A program made the translations under genes and the position numbers. This document shows, piece after piece, positions 18,343 to 29,783 of a stretch of DNA of 64,000 bases. Numbering within the stretch: position 1 is the stretch's first letter; the number at the start of each line of letters is the position of its first letter. This DNA comes from Cellulomonas gilvus ATCC 13127 (lineage in GTDB: Bacteria > Actinomycetota > Actinomycetes > Actinomycetales > Cellulomonadaceae): positions 3,038,001 to 3,102,000 of the forward strand of contig NC_015671.1 in the NCBI RefSeq assembly GCF_000218545.1, given 5' to 3'. The notes beneath the pieces are model-generated. The model was not told the origin of the DNA. It did not search any database and saw only the letters and a program-made list of their open reading frames with translations.

Positions 18343-19632
18343 ATGACCACCACCGCACGCGCCGAGCAGGACACGCCGGTCGCAGGAGCCCCGGAGCAGG
18401 CCGCGCTCGGTCGGCGGTTCCACGCGCTGCTGGCCACCACCGGGCTCGCGAACCTCGGTGACGGCATCGTGCAGATGGGGGCCCCGCTCGTGGCGCTGAC
18501 CCTCACCCGCTCCCCCGGCCAGATCGCGCTGCTCGCGGCCGCGACGTGGCTGCCCTGGCTCGTGCTCGGGCTGGTGGGCGGGGTCGTCGTCGACCGCACC
18601 GACCGTCGGACCACCCAGGTGGTCGCGCTGATCGCACGCGCGGTGCTGCTCGCCGCGGGCACGTGGCTCGCGCTCACCGACGCGCTGACCATGCCCTCGC
18701 TCGTCCTGCTCGTGCTCGCCTACGGCGTGACCGAGGTGTTCGCGGACCTCGCCCAGACCTCGCTGGTGCCCGACCTGGTCCCGCGCAGCAGGTTGCAGGC
18801 GGCCAACGGCCGCGTCCTCGCGGTGCAGCAGGTGACCAACACGTTCGTCGGCAGCCCGCTCGCCGGCGTCATGCTCGCGCTGGGCACCGGCTGGGTGTTC
18901 GGCGTCCCCGCGGCGATGGCCGTCGTCGCCGTCCTCGTGCTCCTGCGCGGCGTACCCGGGCGCTACCGCGCGGGACGCACCGAGAAGACCGCCGCCGTCG
19001 CGGACGTGCGCGAGGGGATCCGGTACGTGGTGCACCACCCCGTGCTGCGGCCGTTCGTCATCGGCGGAGGGCTCATGAACATGGCGAGCACGGCGTACTT
19101 CGCGGTGTTCGTGCTGTGGGTGGTGGGTCCGGGCTCGCGCATGGAGATGCAGCCCGCCCACTTCCCGCTCGTCACCGCGGTGCTCGCCGTGGGGGCCGTC
19201 GCCGGCTCGCTGGTCACGGAGCGGCTGGTCGCGCGCCTGCCCGAGCTGGGTGTGATGTACGCGTGCTGGTTCGCGGCCGTGCCGCTGCTCCTGGTCCCCG
19301 TGCTCTGGCCCACCGTGCCCGCGCTCGGCGCGGCGGTGCTCCTCATCGGGTTCACCAACACGATCGGCAACACGATCTCGCAGTCGCTGCGGCAGCGGAT
19401 CGTGCCGCGCGCGCTGCTGGGCCGCACGTCGGGCGCGGGACGCACCATCGCGTTCGGGCTCATGCCTGTGGGCGCGCTGCTCGGCGGCGTGGTCGCGGAG
19501 CACGCCGGGATCGCCGCCGTGCTCGTCGGCTCGACCGTGGTCGCGGCGGCCGCCGCGGCCTACCCCCTGCTCACCGTGAGCCGCGCGACCGTCGCGGCCG
19601 CCGAGCCTGACGGCACCGCCGAGCTCGCGTGA
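18343..19632 (+). CDS. MFS transporter (probable drug exporter)
   Basis: A 429-residue protein with about twelve membrane helices, ATG at 18343. The first loop GLVGGVVVDRTDRRTTQ is the MFS motif A region. The N-terminal half (LANLGDGIVQMGAPLVALTLTRSPGQIALLAAATWLPWL) resembles the ENTS/MFS_3 type exporters of actinobacteria. A short basic cytosolic loop (GRYRAGRTEKTAA) joins the halves. The divergent ArsR-type regulator and the operator array suggest inducible efflux. Substrate unknown. Confidence 0.88.
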   Translation: MTTTARAEQDTPVAGAPEQAALGRRFHALLATTGLANLGDGIVQMGAPLVALTLTRSPGQIALLAAATWLPWLVLGLVGGVVVDRTDRRTTQVVALIARAVLLAAGTWLALTDALTMPSLVLLVLAYGVTEVFADLAQTSLVPDLVPRSRLQAANGRVLAVQQVTNTFVGSPLAGVMLALGTGWVFGVPAAMAVVAVLVLLRGVPGRYRAGRTEKTAAVADVREGIRYVVHHPVLRPFVIGGGLMNMASTAYFAVFVLWVVGPGSRMEMQPAHFPLVTAVLAVGAVAGSLVTERLVARLPELGVMYACWFAAVPLLLVPVLWPTVPALGAAVLLIGFTNTIGNTISQSLRQRIVPRALLGRTSGAGRTIAFGLMPVGALLGGVVAEHAGIAAVLVGSTVVAAAAAAYPLLTVSRATVAAAEPDGTAELA

Positions 19633-19647
19633 CCTGCCGGAGGAGAC

Positions 19648-19691
19648 GGCCCGCCTGCGCACCCGTCGCGACGAGGGTGCGCGGGCGGGCC
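19648..19691. terminator. Strong bidirectional hairpin between MFS and purA genes
   Basis: Arms ggcccgcctgcgcaccc (19648-19664) and gggtgcgcgggcgggcc (19675-19691) pair over 17 bases with one wobble around a 10-base loop. It lies between convergent genes. No U-tract follows, typical of high-GC actinobacteria. Confidence 0.7.
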
Positions 19692-19704
19692 GCGGCGTGC
19701 GGGC

Positions 19705-21144
<1,440 letters not shown>

Positions 21145-21573
21145 TCACCGGAGCGCGGCGACCTCCTCGGCCGACGTGCCCGAGTCGGCCAGGAGCTGCA
21201 GGCAGCGCTCCGCCTCCGGGTCCTCCCCGATCGCCTCGGCCGCCTCCGCGAGCGCGAGCAGCGCACGCAGGAAGCCCTGGTTCGGCACGTGCGCGGCGGG
21301 CACCGGACCCTGCCCGCGCCAGCCCGCGCGCCGCAGCGCGTCGAGCCCGCGGTGGTAGCCGGTCCGCGCGTAGGCGTACGCGGCCACGGGGTCGCCCGTG
21401 TCCCGCAGCGCCTCCTCGGCGAGCAGCGCCCACACCAGCGACGCCGCGGGCGCCACACGCGCGGCGTCCCGCACCGACGAGCCGTCGGCCAGCGCCGCAC
21501 GCGCCTCCGCGTCGGCCGCGTCGTCGGGGAGCAGCGTCGGCGCGGGGCCGCCCAGCAGGTTCTCGTGGCTCAT
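21145..21573 (-). CDS. DUF3151 family protein
   Basis: A 142-residue mostly helical protein, ATG 21573. The conserved start MSHENLLGGPAPTLLPDD and the pattern ALLAEEALRDTGDPVAAYAYARTGYHRGLDALRRAGWRGQGPVP identify the actinobacterial DUF3151 family, whose genes typically neighbour purA or fba. The helical pairs look TPR-like. No catalytic residues are evident and the role is unknown. It could be transcribed into purA. Confidence 0.85.
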   Translation of the reverse strand: MSHENLLGGPAPTLLPDDAADAEARAALADGSSVRDAARVAPAASLVWALLAEEALRDTGDPVAAYAYARTGYHRGLDALRRAGWRGQGPVPAAHVPNQGFLRALLALAEAAEAIGEDPEAERCLQLLADSGTSAEEVAALR

Positions 21574-21738
21574 GCGCCCAGTGTGCCCGGCGCGTGCGGC
21601 GGGTGCAGTCGGCGCACCGGGGAGGTCCGGAGGAACCGGACACGTGTCCGGGTCGGGTGCGTCTGCGGATGCGCGACCACGGGAGCCGAACTACAGTCGA
21701 CCGCGCCGTGCCTCCCGGTGCCGGCACGAGGAGCGGAC

Positions 21739-22098
21739 ATGATCGAGATCTCCACATCGCCGACGAGCACCACGCTCGTGATCTCCGGCGACCTCGACCT
21801 CGCCGAGCGGGACCAGTTCCCCGAGGTCGCCGCGCGCGTGGTCGGCCTGCGGCGCCAGCTCGTCGTGATCGACATGTGCAAGGTGACGTTCATGGACTCC
21901 ACCGGCGCCGCGTTCCTCATCGCGCTGGCCGACTCGGCGCGCAAGCGCGGCGGTGCCGCCGTGCTGCGCGGCGCCGACCCGCGGGACCTGTTCGTGCTGG
22001 AGATCTGCGGCGCGCTCGAGCTGTTCCGGATCGACCAGGACCACTCGTGCGACGACGCGGTCCCGGTGACCGACTTCACGGCACCCGCCACCACCTGA
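21739..22098 (+). CDS. STAS-domain anti-anti-sigma factor homologue
   Basis: A 119-residue single STAS domain, ATG 21739. The phosphorylatable Ser motif is FMDSTGAAFLIAL, preceded by LVVIDMCKV. Proteins of this kind are phosphorylated by HATPase-type anti-sigma kinases and dephosphorylated by SpoIIE/RsbU-type PP2C enzymes. It converges on the large phosphatase gene that ends at 22137. A partner-switch role with that protein is inferred from position. Its cognate sigma factor is not in the window. Confidence 0.88.
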   Translation: MIEISTSPTSTTLVISGDLDLAERDQFPEVAARVVGLRRQLVVIDMCKVTFMDSTGAAFLIALADSARKRGGAAVLRGADPRDLFVLEICGALELFRIDQDHSCDDAVPVTDFTAPATT

Positions 22099-22136
22099 GC
22101 CCGCGGAGACTCGGCCGGTAGGCACGTCGCCCGCGG

Positions 22137-24299
22137 TCAGCGGGCGGACGCCGGCAGCGCGCCCGGGCGCACCTTCGCCCACACGACCTTGCCGCGGCTC
22201 GACTGCCGCCAGCCCCAGTCGGCGAGCCGCTCGACGATCTGCATGCCGAACCCGCCGACGCGCCCGGGGTGGCCGTCGGTGCTCACGGGCGGCGCGGGGT
22301 TGCCGTCCTCGACCTCGATGCGCAGCCCGTCGCCCGTGTCGTACAGCTGCAGCGAGACGTGGCCGTACCCGTGCAGCACCGCATTCGCGACGAGCTCGGA
22401 CACCACGAGCTCGGCGTTCGACGCGTCGGGCATCTCCCACGCGTGGCACGTGCGGGCCACCGCGTGCCGCGCGCGCCCCACCGACGCGGGCTCGCTGGGC
22501 AGCGACCAGCGCCGACGACGTGGGCTGCGGCTGCGCTCGGCGGCGTCCGCGGGGTCGGGCACGCGCACGACCACGACCGCGACGTCGTCCTCGGGGTGGT
22601 CCGCGAGCCGCGACAACAGCTCCTCGCCGATGCCGGCGGAGTCGCGCGCCGTGACCGCCTGCACCACGGCCTCGAGCGCCGCGAGGCCCTCGCGCAGGTC
22701 CCGGTCGCGGCGCTCGATGAGCCCGTCCGTGTAGTACACGAGCACGTCACCGGGCGCGAGCACGAGCGTCGCGGTCTCCCGCGTGCCACCGCCGAACCCG
22801 ATCAGCGGCCCGCCCGCGCCGGTGAGCTGCTCGACGCGGCCCGCGCGGGAGTGCAGCGCGGGCAGGTGCCCCGCACGCGAGTACTCGAGCACCCACCCGT
22901 CCGCGCCGCGCCGCAGCGTCGACAGCACCAGCCCGGCCGACCGCGGGATGCGCATGCCCGCGACCAGCTGGTCGACGCGCTCGAGCACCGGGCCGGGCGT
23001 CGTGACGTCGTACGCGTAGGACCGCACCACGGAGCGCAGCTGACCCATGGCGGCCGCCGCCTCGACGTCGTGCCCCACCACGTCGCCGATGACGACGCCG
23101 ACGACGTCGGGCTCGATCTGCAGCACGTCGTACCAGTCGCCGCCCACCTGAACGTTCTCGGAGTTGGGGGCGTAGTACGTCCACACGTCGAGGCCGTCGA
23201 CCTCCGCCTGCTGCGGGAGCATCGCGCGCTGGAGCGTCTCGGCCAGCCGGTGCTCGCGGTCGTACAGACGCGCGTTGTCCAGCGTGAGGCCGACCCGGCG
23301 TGCCGTGAGCTCGACCACGGTGCGGGTCGACGGCTCGAGCCCGGCCAGGCCTCCCCCGTGCCGGCCGTCCACGACGAGCACCCCGATCACGCGCCGGCGC
23401 CCGGGGACGGGGAACACGACGACGGGCCCGTCGACCGCACGCGTGCCGAGCTCGCGGCGTGCCTGCTCGGCGAGCCAGTGCGACGCGGACCCGCGCACGT
23501 AGGAGCCCTCGAGGTCGAGGTCCACCGGGCGGTCCTTCTCGCCGTCCAGCAGCGCCTGCACCTCGTCGGACGTGTCCCGCGTCTCGTCGCCGCCGTCGGG
23601 GCGCCGGGCCTCGCCGTGCCGGTTGCCGCGGCCCGAGGGCGGCCGGTGGTCGCTCACGGCGTCCGCGGGCCGCAACCCGCCGTCGTTGACGTAGAACGCG
23701 GCCCACCCGACGACCGTGCGGTGCAGCAGGCCCGCGATCTCGTGCAGCGGCGTGGACCGGTCGGTGACGTCCATGAGCAGGTCGGAGACCTGCGCGATGA
23801 TGCCGAGGCTGCGACGTTCGCGCCGCTCGGCCTCGACCAGGGCCGCCTGCTCGGCGTCGTGCGAGATCTGCTCGGTCAGGTCCTGGAACGCGGCGACCCA
23901 GTGCCGCACACCGTCCGACCCGCGCACGGGCGAGACGTGGAGCCGGCACTCGAACAGGCTGTCGTCCGCGCGGCGCAGCGTGAGCGTCACCGACGTGGCG
24001 CGGTCCGCCTGCATCGCCGCGCGCGCCGCGGCGGTCTCGTGGTGGCGCCGGAACCGTTCGGGCAGCAGCTCGCGCTGGTGCGCGCGTGCCTCCGCGGCGT
24101 CGTAGCCCGTGGACGCCTCGAACTCCCGGTTCGCCCACACCAGCGTGCCGTGGTCGTCGAGCAGCGCCAGCGGGACGGCGACCTCGCGCAGCGCGGCGAG
24201 CAGCAGGTCGGGCGGCGGCTCGGCGGCGGGTTCGGCACGTCCGACGAGGGCGTCGGTCGGCGGCACGGGCGCATTCGACGCGCCCGGGGTGTTGACCAC
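22137..24299 (-). CDS. PAS-GAF-SpoIIE phosphatase-HATPase signalling protein
   Basis: A 720-residue fusion with the domains in order. PAS (about 30-150): VPLALLDDHGTLVWANREFEAS to WVAAFQDLTEQ. GAF-like (about 165-345). PP2C/SpoIIE phosphatase (about 365-575): VGGDWYDVL, VIGDVVGHDVEAA, YYTDGLIERRDRDL and DDVAVVVVRV, with the metal Asp residues intact. C-terminal HATPase_c (about 595-710): ELVVSELVANAVLHGYG and GGFGMQIVERLADWGW. It thus joins phosphatase and anti-sigma kinase. Of three adjacent GTG codons, 24299 lies five bases after GGAGG and is preferred. The divergent STAS gene and the convergent STAS gene are likely substrates. Confidence 0.9.
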   Translation of the reverse strand: MVNTPGASNAPVPPTDALVGRAEPAAEPPPDLLLAALREVAVPLALLDDHGTLVWANREFEASTGYDAAEARAHQRELLPERFRRHHETAAARAAMQADRATSVTLTLRRADDSLFECRLHVSPVRGSDGVRHWVAAFQDLTEQISHDAEQAALVEAERRERRSLGIIAQVSDLLMDVTDRSTPLHEIAGLLHRTVVGWAAFYVNDGGLRPADAVSDHRPPSGRGNRHGEARRPDGGDETRDTSDEVQALLDGEKDRPVDLDLEGSYVRGSASHWLAEQARRELGTRAVDGPVVVFPVPGRRRVIGVLVVDGRHGGGLAGLEPSTRTVVELTARRVGLTLDNARLYDREHRLAETLQRAMLPQQAEVDGLDVWTYYAPNSENVQVGGDWYDVLQIEPDVVGVVIGDVVGHDVEAAAAMGQLRSVVRSYAYDVTTPGPVLERVDQLVAGMRIPRSAGLVLSTLRRGADGWVLEYSRAGHLPALHSRAGRVEQLTGAGGPLIGFGGGTRETATLVLAPGDVLVYYTDGLIERRDRDLREGLAALEAVVQAVTARDSAGIGEELLSRLADHPEDDVAVVVVRVPDPADAAERSRSPRRRRWSLPSEPASVGRARHAVARTCHAWEMPDASNAELVVSELVANAVLHGYGHVSLQLYDTGDGLRIEVEDGNPAPPVSTDGHPGRVGGFGMQIVERLADWGWRQSSRGKVVWAKVRPGALPASAR

Positions 24300-24375
24300 C
24301 ACCACCTCCGATCGTCTAGCGTGCCGAGCAGGCGCACCACCGACTCCAGCAGCGCCAACTCCTGGAAGGAGCATC

Positions 24376-24801
24376 GTGCGCGACGGTAACAGCCCCACCG
24401 GCGACCAGCCTGTTCAGCCCACCCGTGAGGTGCTGCCCGGCGAGGGCGAGCCCGGCGCTGTCGCGGTGATCGTCGGCGCGGACGCCACCCGGATCGTCCT
24501 GTCGGGCGAGGTCGACGCGGACCTCGGGCCCGAGCTGCAGGAGGCCACGGCGGAGGCCGAGAGCATGGGCCTGCCGATCGAGGTGGACGCGCACCACGTC
24601 ACGTTCATGGACTCGTCGGGCGTCGCGTTCCTCGCCCGGCTGTCGATCCGTTCGCAGCACCGCGTCCGGCTCCTGCGCGTGCCGCCCACCGTGCGGTTCC
24701 TGCTGGAGGTCACGCGCATCGGCGAGCTGCTGGACGTCGTCGAGGAGTCCGACGAGCGCGCGTTCCAGCCCGTGGCACCCGAGCCGGGCGGCGTCGCCTG
24801 A
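24376..24801 (+). CDS. STAS-domain anti-anti-sigma factor homologue
   Basis: A 141-residue protein; GTG 24376 follows a GGAAGGAG SD. After about 30 residues of linker comes a STAS domain with VTFMDSSGVAFLARL, the phospho-acceptor Ser site. IEVDAHHV precedes it and FLLEVTRIGELLDVVEE ends the domain. It is divergent from the phosphatase-kinase gene with a 76-bp gap, so the two are probably co-regulated partners. The target sigma factor is unknown. Confidence 0.87.
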   Translation: MRDGNSPTGDQPVQPTREVLPGEGEPGAVAVIVGADATRIVLSGEVDADLGPELQEATAEAESMGLPIEVDAHHVTFMDSSGVAFLARLSIRSQHRVRLLRVPPTVRFLLEVTRIGELLDVVEESDERAFQPVAPEPGGVA

Positions 24802-24820
24802 CGCCAGCACACCGGAACGC

Positions 24821-24857
24821 ACGAGCGCGCGGCCCCCGACGGGGACCGCGCGCTCGT
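24821..24857. terminator. Bidirectional hairpin between STAS and fba genes
   Basis: Arms ACGAGCGCGCGG (24821-24832) and CCGCGCGCTCGT (24846-24857) are perfectly complementary, with an inner CCCC/GGGG extension. It is placed between convergent genes. Confidence 0.7.
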
Positions 24858-24880
24858 CACATCAGGCGCGAGTGCCTCTA

Positions 24881-25903
<1,023 letters not shown>

Positions 25904-25956
25904 GCGCTCACAACTCCTGTGGCTGGATGGGGGTGGTGTCGGTCCTGAGTTTGCCA

Positions 25957-26661
25957 CTACCCGGGGAATTCGCGTCCGGGACGTCCTTCCCATGGGACCG
26001 GCTCCAGGGCTGCGTGCTGCGTGATCCACGCGTGCATCGCGATCGCGGCCGCGGCACCCGCGTTGATGGACCGGGTGGAGCCGAACTGCGCGATGTGCAG
26101 CACGTCGACGGCCGCGGCGCGCGCCTCGTCGGACAGGCCCACGGACTCCTGCCCGAACAGCAGCACGCACGCGCGCGGCAGCGCGTATCCCTCGAGCGGC
26201 ACCGAGCCCGGCAGGTTGTCCACGCCGAGCACCGGCAGGTCCTCGGAGTTCGCCCACGCGATCAGGTCGGCGACGTCCGGGTGGTGCCGCACGTGCTGGT
26301 AGCGGTCGGTGACCATCGCGCCACGACGGTTCCAGCGGCGGCGCCCGACGATGTGCACCTCGCACGCCAGGAACGCGTTGGCGGTGCGCACCACGGACCC
26401 GATGTTGAGGTCGTGCTGCCAGTTCTCGATCGCGACGTGGAACCCGTGCCGGCGCGTGTCGAGGTCGGCGACGACCGCCTCGAGCGACCAGTACCGGTAC
26501 CGGTCCGCGACGTTGCGGCGGTCGCCGTGCGCGAGCAGCTCGGGGTCGTAGCGCGGGTCGTCGGGCCATGCCTCCGGACCCCCTGGCCACGGAGGGACCC
26601 CGACCTCGGACTCCTCCACGGCCCCCACCGTAGCGACGGCGGTGTCCGCCTGCGCGTGCAC
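25957..26661 (-). CDS. SpoU/TrmH-family RNA methyltransferase
   Basis: A SPOUT-fold 2'-O-methyltransferase of 234 residues from GTG 26661; GTG 26628 would remove eleven poorly conserved residues. Motif 1 NIGSVVRTANAFLACEVHIVG, motif 2 ACVLLFGQESVGLSDEA and motif 3 QFGSTRSINAGAAAAIAMHAW are all present, including the catalytic Arg and the SAM-binding knot. The target is rRNA or tRNA ribose; which one is not certain. It lies upstream of fbaA on the same strand, 53 bp apart. Confidence 0.88.
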   Translation of the reverse strand: MHAQADTAVATVGAVEESEVGVPPWPGGPEAWPDDPRYDPELLAHGDRRNVADRYRYWSLEAVVADLDTRRHGFHVAIENWQHDLNIGSVVRTANAFLACEVHIVGRRRWNRRGAMVTDRYQHVRHHPDVADLIAWANSEDLPVLGVDNLPGSVPLEGYALPRACVLLFGQESVGLSDEARAAAVDVLHIAQFGSTRSINAGAAAAIAMHAWITQHAALEPVPWEGRPGREFPG

Positions 26662-26718
26662 AGGTCACGCACAGCGAGGTCACAGGCGCCCCACGGTCGG
26701 CCCCGTAGGCTGGCGCCC

Positions 26719-27459
26719 ATGCTCACGACGACCGCGCTGGCGGCCGCCTCGATGCCCGCGCTCGGGCCGGACTTCCTGGACCCCGACCACCTGATCGCGT
26801 CGTTCGGCACAGCCGCGCTGCTGGGCATCGCGGTCGTCATCTTCATCGAGACCGGCCTGCTGTTCCCCATCCTGCCCGGCGACTCGCTGCTGTTCACCGC
26901 GGGGGCGCTGGTCGCGCAGGGCACGCTCGACATCAACATCGCGTGGCTGTGCGTCATCCTGTTCGCCGCCGCGTTCCTGGGCGACCAGACGGGCTTCCTC
27001 ATCGGCCGCAAGGCGGGGCCCCGGATCTTCAACAAGCCCGACTCGCGGTTCTTCAAGAAGCGCTACGTCGACCAGACGTACGCCTACTTCGACCGCTACG
27101 GCGGCCGCACGATCATCGTCGCGCGGTTCGTGCCGATCGTGCGCACGTACGCCCCCGTCGCGGCCGGCGTGGGGAACATGCGCTACCGGCACTTCGTCAC
27201 GTTCAACGCGATCGGTGCGCTCCTGTGGGCGGTCGGCGTGACGCTGCTGGGCTTCGCGCTGGGCAACATCACGTTCGTCAAGGACAACATCGAGCTGCTG
27301 CTCGTGGGCGTCGTGCTGATCTCGGTGATCCCGATCGGCGTCGAGCTCGGCAAGGGCTGGCTGCGCCGCCGCCGCGGCGAGTCCGACGAGGAGCCGCGCG
27401 ACCCGCGGTACGACGAGCCGGAGGAGCGCGCCGCCGTCGAGCGGAAGGCCTTCGAGTGA
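26719..27459 (+). CDS. DedA-family integral membrane protein
   Basis: A 246-residue DedA/SNARE-associated membrane protein, ATG 26719. Diagnostic motifs are IFIETGLLFPILPGDSLLFTAGAL, FLGDQTGFLIGRKAG, and the FDRYGGRTIIVARFVPIVRTYAPVAAG loop with the acidic and Arg residues needed for function. About five hydrophobic spans, with a charged C-terminal tail. Family members act as lipid flippases/scramblases (undecaprenyl-phosphate or phospholipid) in the cell membrane. The stop overlaps the HAD start (GTGA). Confidence 0.9.
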   Translation: MLTTTALAAASMPALGPDFLDPDHLIASFGTAALLGIAVVIFIETGLLFPILPGDSLLFTAGALVAQGTLDINIAWLCVILFAAAFLGDQTGFLIGRKAGPRIFNKPDSRFFKKRYVDQTYAYFDRYGGRTIIVARFVPIVRTYAPVAAGVGNMRYRHFVTFNAIGALLWAVGVTLLGFALGNITFVKDNIELLLVGVVLISVIPIGVELGKGWLRRRRGESDEEPRDPRYDEPEERAAVERKAFE

Positions 27460-28232
27460 CGCGGGAGATCCGCGCGTGGCTGACCGACATGGACGGCGTG
27501 CTGGTGCACGAGGGCATCGCGGTGCCCGGTGCGGCGCAGTTCGTCCGCGCGCTGCGTGACGCCGGACGCCCGTTCCTGGTGCTGACGAACAACTCGATCT
27601 TCACGCCGTCGGACCTGCGCGCGCGGCTCGCGTCGGCGGGCATCGACCTGCCCTCGGGCGCGATCTGGACGTCCGCGCTCGCGACCGCGCAGTTCCTCGC
27701 CGACCAGATGCCGCACGGGTCCGCCTACGTCATCGGCGAGGCCGGGCTGACGACCGCGCTCGACGAGGTCGGCTACACGCTCACCGAGACCGACCCCGAC
27801 TTCGTGGTGCTCGGCGAGACGCGGACGTACTCGTTCGAGGCGCTCACGCGGGCCGTGCGGCTCATCCAGGGCGGCGCCCGCTTCATCGCGACGAACCCCG
27901 ACGTCACCGGCCCGTCGGTGGACGGGGACCTGCCCGCGACCGGTGCGGTGGCGGCGATGATCCAGACCGCGACCGGGCGCCAGCCGTACTTCGTCGGCAA
28001 GCCCAACCCCATGATGATCCGGTCCGCGCTCAACCGGATCGACGCGCACTCCGAGCACACCGCGATGGTGGGCGACCGCATGGACACCGACGTGGTCGCG
28101 GGCATCGAGGCGGGGCTGCGGACGTTCCTGGTGCTCACCGGCTCCACCCGGCGCGAGGAGGTCGAGCGCTTCCCGTTCCGCCCGGGCGAGATCCTCGACT
28201 CGGTGGCCGACCTGGTGGACCGCATCCACTGA
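27456..28232 (+). CDS. HAD-IIA family hydrolase (NagD-like)
   Basis: A 258-residue phosphatase-type protein; GTG 27456 overlaps the dedA stop by four bases, showing coupling. HAD motif I is LTDMDGVLVHEG, motif II VLTNNSIFT, motif III the GKPNPMMIRSAL lysine, and motif IV MVGDRMDTDVVAGIEAGL. The class IIA cap lies between. It probably dephosphorylates sugar- or nucleotide-type phosphates in the cytosol; the substrate is not determined. Confidence 0.9.
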   Translation: MTREIRAWLTDMDGVLVHEGIAVPGAAQFVRALRDAGRPFLVLTNNSIFTPSDLRARLASAGIDLPSGAIWTSALATAQFLADQMPHGSAYVIGEAGLTTALDEVGYTLTETDPDFVVLGETRTYSFEALTRAVRLIQGGARFIATNPDVTGPSVDGDLPATGAVAAMIQTATGRQPYFVGKPNPMMIRSALNRIDAHSEHTAMVGDRMDTDVVAGIEAGLRTFLVLTGSTRREEVERFPFRPGEILDSVADLVDRIH

Positions 28233-28284
28233 CCGGGACCTTCGTCCCGGGTCGCGCGTCGCCTCGCGCGGCGATCCTCGCGGG

Positions 28285-29142
28285 GTGACCGCCTCCGGCT
28301 CCCCCGCCCGTACGACCGCCTCCGGCGCCACCCGCCGTCGCCGGCCGGGGCCCGGCTGGGTGCCGCGCGAGCACGGCGCGTGGGCGATGCTCGTCGTGCC
28401 CGTGGTGGTCGGTGCGGTGGTGAGCGGCGTGACGTGGCGGCACGGGCTGCTGCTCGGGGTGTGGCTGCTGGCCTACCTCGCGTTCCAGGCGTGCGCGCTG
28501 TGGCTCAAGGCCTCGCGACGACCTCGCTGGTGGCCACCGGTGCGCGCGTACGGGCTGAGCGCGCTCTGGCCGGGTCTGGTGCTGGTGGCCCAGGCGCCCG
28601 CGCTCCTGCGGTGGGCCCCCGTGTTCGGGGGCCTCCTGGCGGTCAGTCTGCTGTGCGCGCACCGGCGCGCGGACCGGTCCTGGCTGAACGACGCCGTGAC
28701 GGTCGGCGCCGCGATGCTCATGACGGTGGTCGCCGCGGGGCTCGGCACGCACGGCACGCCGCACGCGCGCGGTCCCGTGCTCGACACCTGGGTCCCGCCC
28801 GGCGCGGGCGACCCCGCGGCGTGGGCGGCGACCGCCGCGCTCGCCGGCTACTTCCTGGGCACCGTGCCGTACGTCAAGACGCTGCTGCGCGAGCGGGGCG
28901 ACCGCCGGGTCCTGGCGGTGTCGATCGGCTACCACGCCGCGGTGCTGGTGGCCGCGCTCGTCGTCACCGTCGCGGCGCCACAAGCAGGCACGGTCGCGCT
29001 CGCCGTCGTCGCCGCCGGTCTGCTGGTGCGCGCCGTCGTCGTGCCGCGACGCCGGCCGTGGCCGTCGGCGAAGGCGATCGGCCTCGGGGAGGTGGCCGCG
29101 ACCGTCGTCGTGACCGCGGCCGTGCTGCTCGCGGTCGCGTGA
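28285..29142 (+). CDS. YwiC-like integral membrane protein
   Basis: A 285-residue polytopic protein, GTG 28285. The signature WVPREHGAWAMLVVPVVVGA near residue 25 identifies the YwiC-like family, as does GYFLGTVPYVKTLLRERG. I count seven to eight hydrophobic segments. The family resembles UbiA-type prenyltransferase folds but the function is unproven. It follows the HAD gene by 52 bases in the same direction. Confidence 0.82.
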   Translation: MTASGSPARTTASGATRRRRPGPGWVPREHGAWAMLVVPVVVGAVVSGVTWRHGLLLGVWLLAYLAFQACALWLKASRRPRWWPPVRAYGLSALWPGLVLVAQAPALLRWAPVFGGLLAVSLLCAHRRADRSWLNDAVTVGAAMLMTVVAAGLGTHGTPHARGPVLDTWVPPGAGDPAAWAATAALAGYFLGTVPYVKTLLRERGDRRVLAVSIGYHAAVLVAALVVTVAAPQAGTVALAVVAAGLLVRAVVVPRRRPWPSAKAIGLGEVAATVVVTAAVLLAVA

Positions 29143-29154
29143 CGCGCGGGCCGC

Positions 29155-29733
29155 TCAGGCCAGGCCGAGGTCCTCGAGGCCGAACAGGAAGTGGTACGGC
29201 ACGCCGAGCGCCTCGATCTTCTCGCGCGCTCCGGTGCTGCGGTCGACGATGACCGCGACGCCGACGACCTCCGCACCCGCCTCACGCGCGGCCTCGATCG
29301 CGGTGATCGCCGAGCCGCCCGTGGTCGAGGTGTCCTCGAGGACGACGACGCGACGGCCCCCGACGTCCGGGCCCTCGATGCGGCGCTGCAGGCCGTGCGC
29401 CTTGCCCTCCTTGCGGACGACGAACGCGTCGACGTCCTGGCCGCGGCTCGCGGCCGCGTGCAGCACCGACGTGGCCACCGGGTCCGCACCCAGCGTCAGG
29501 CCACCCACGGCGTCGACCTCCGCGGTGCCGAGCCCGACCTCCTCGAGCAGGTCCAGCATGAGGTGGCCGATCAGCGGTGCGGCGCGGTGGTGCAGCGTGA
29601 CGCGGCGCAGGTCCACGTAGTAGTCGGCCTCGCGGCCGCTCGAGAGCGTGACCTTGCCGTGCACCACGGCGAGGTCACGGATGAGCTGGAGCAGCTGGTC
29701 GCGCGGGGCTGCGGCGAGGGCGTCGTCGGTCAC
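29155..29733 (-). CDS. pyrE: Orotate phosphoribosyltransferase
   Basis: A 192-residue PRTase, GTG 29733. The conserved N-terminal KVTLSSGREADYYVDLRRVTLH and the PRPP loop VVVLEDTSTTGGSAITAIEAARE are intact, as is FVVRKEGKAHGLQRRIEG. It makes OMP from orotate and PRPP in UMP synthesis. It converges with the YwiC-like gene (12-bp gap) and lies downstream of an SDR gene. Confidence 0.95.
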   Translation of the reverse strand: MTDDALAAAPRDQLLQLIRDLAVVHGKVTLSSGREADYYVDLRRVTLHHRAAPLIGHLMLDLLEEVGLGTAEVDAVGGLTLGADPVATSVLHAAASRGQDVDAFVVRKEGKAHGLQRRIEGPDVGGRRVVVLEDTSTTGGSAITAIEAAREAGAEVVGVAVIVDRSTGAREKIEALGVPYHFLFGLEDLGLA

Positions 29734-29783
29734 GGCACCCGAGGTTACCCGCCGGCCTCCCGGACGGACGGGCCGTCTCGTCG

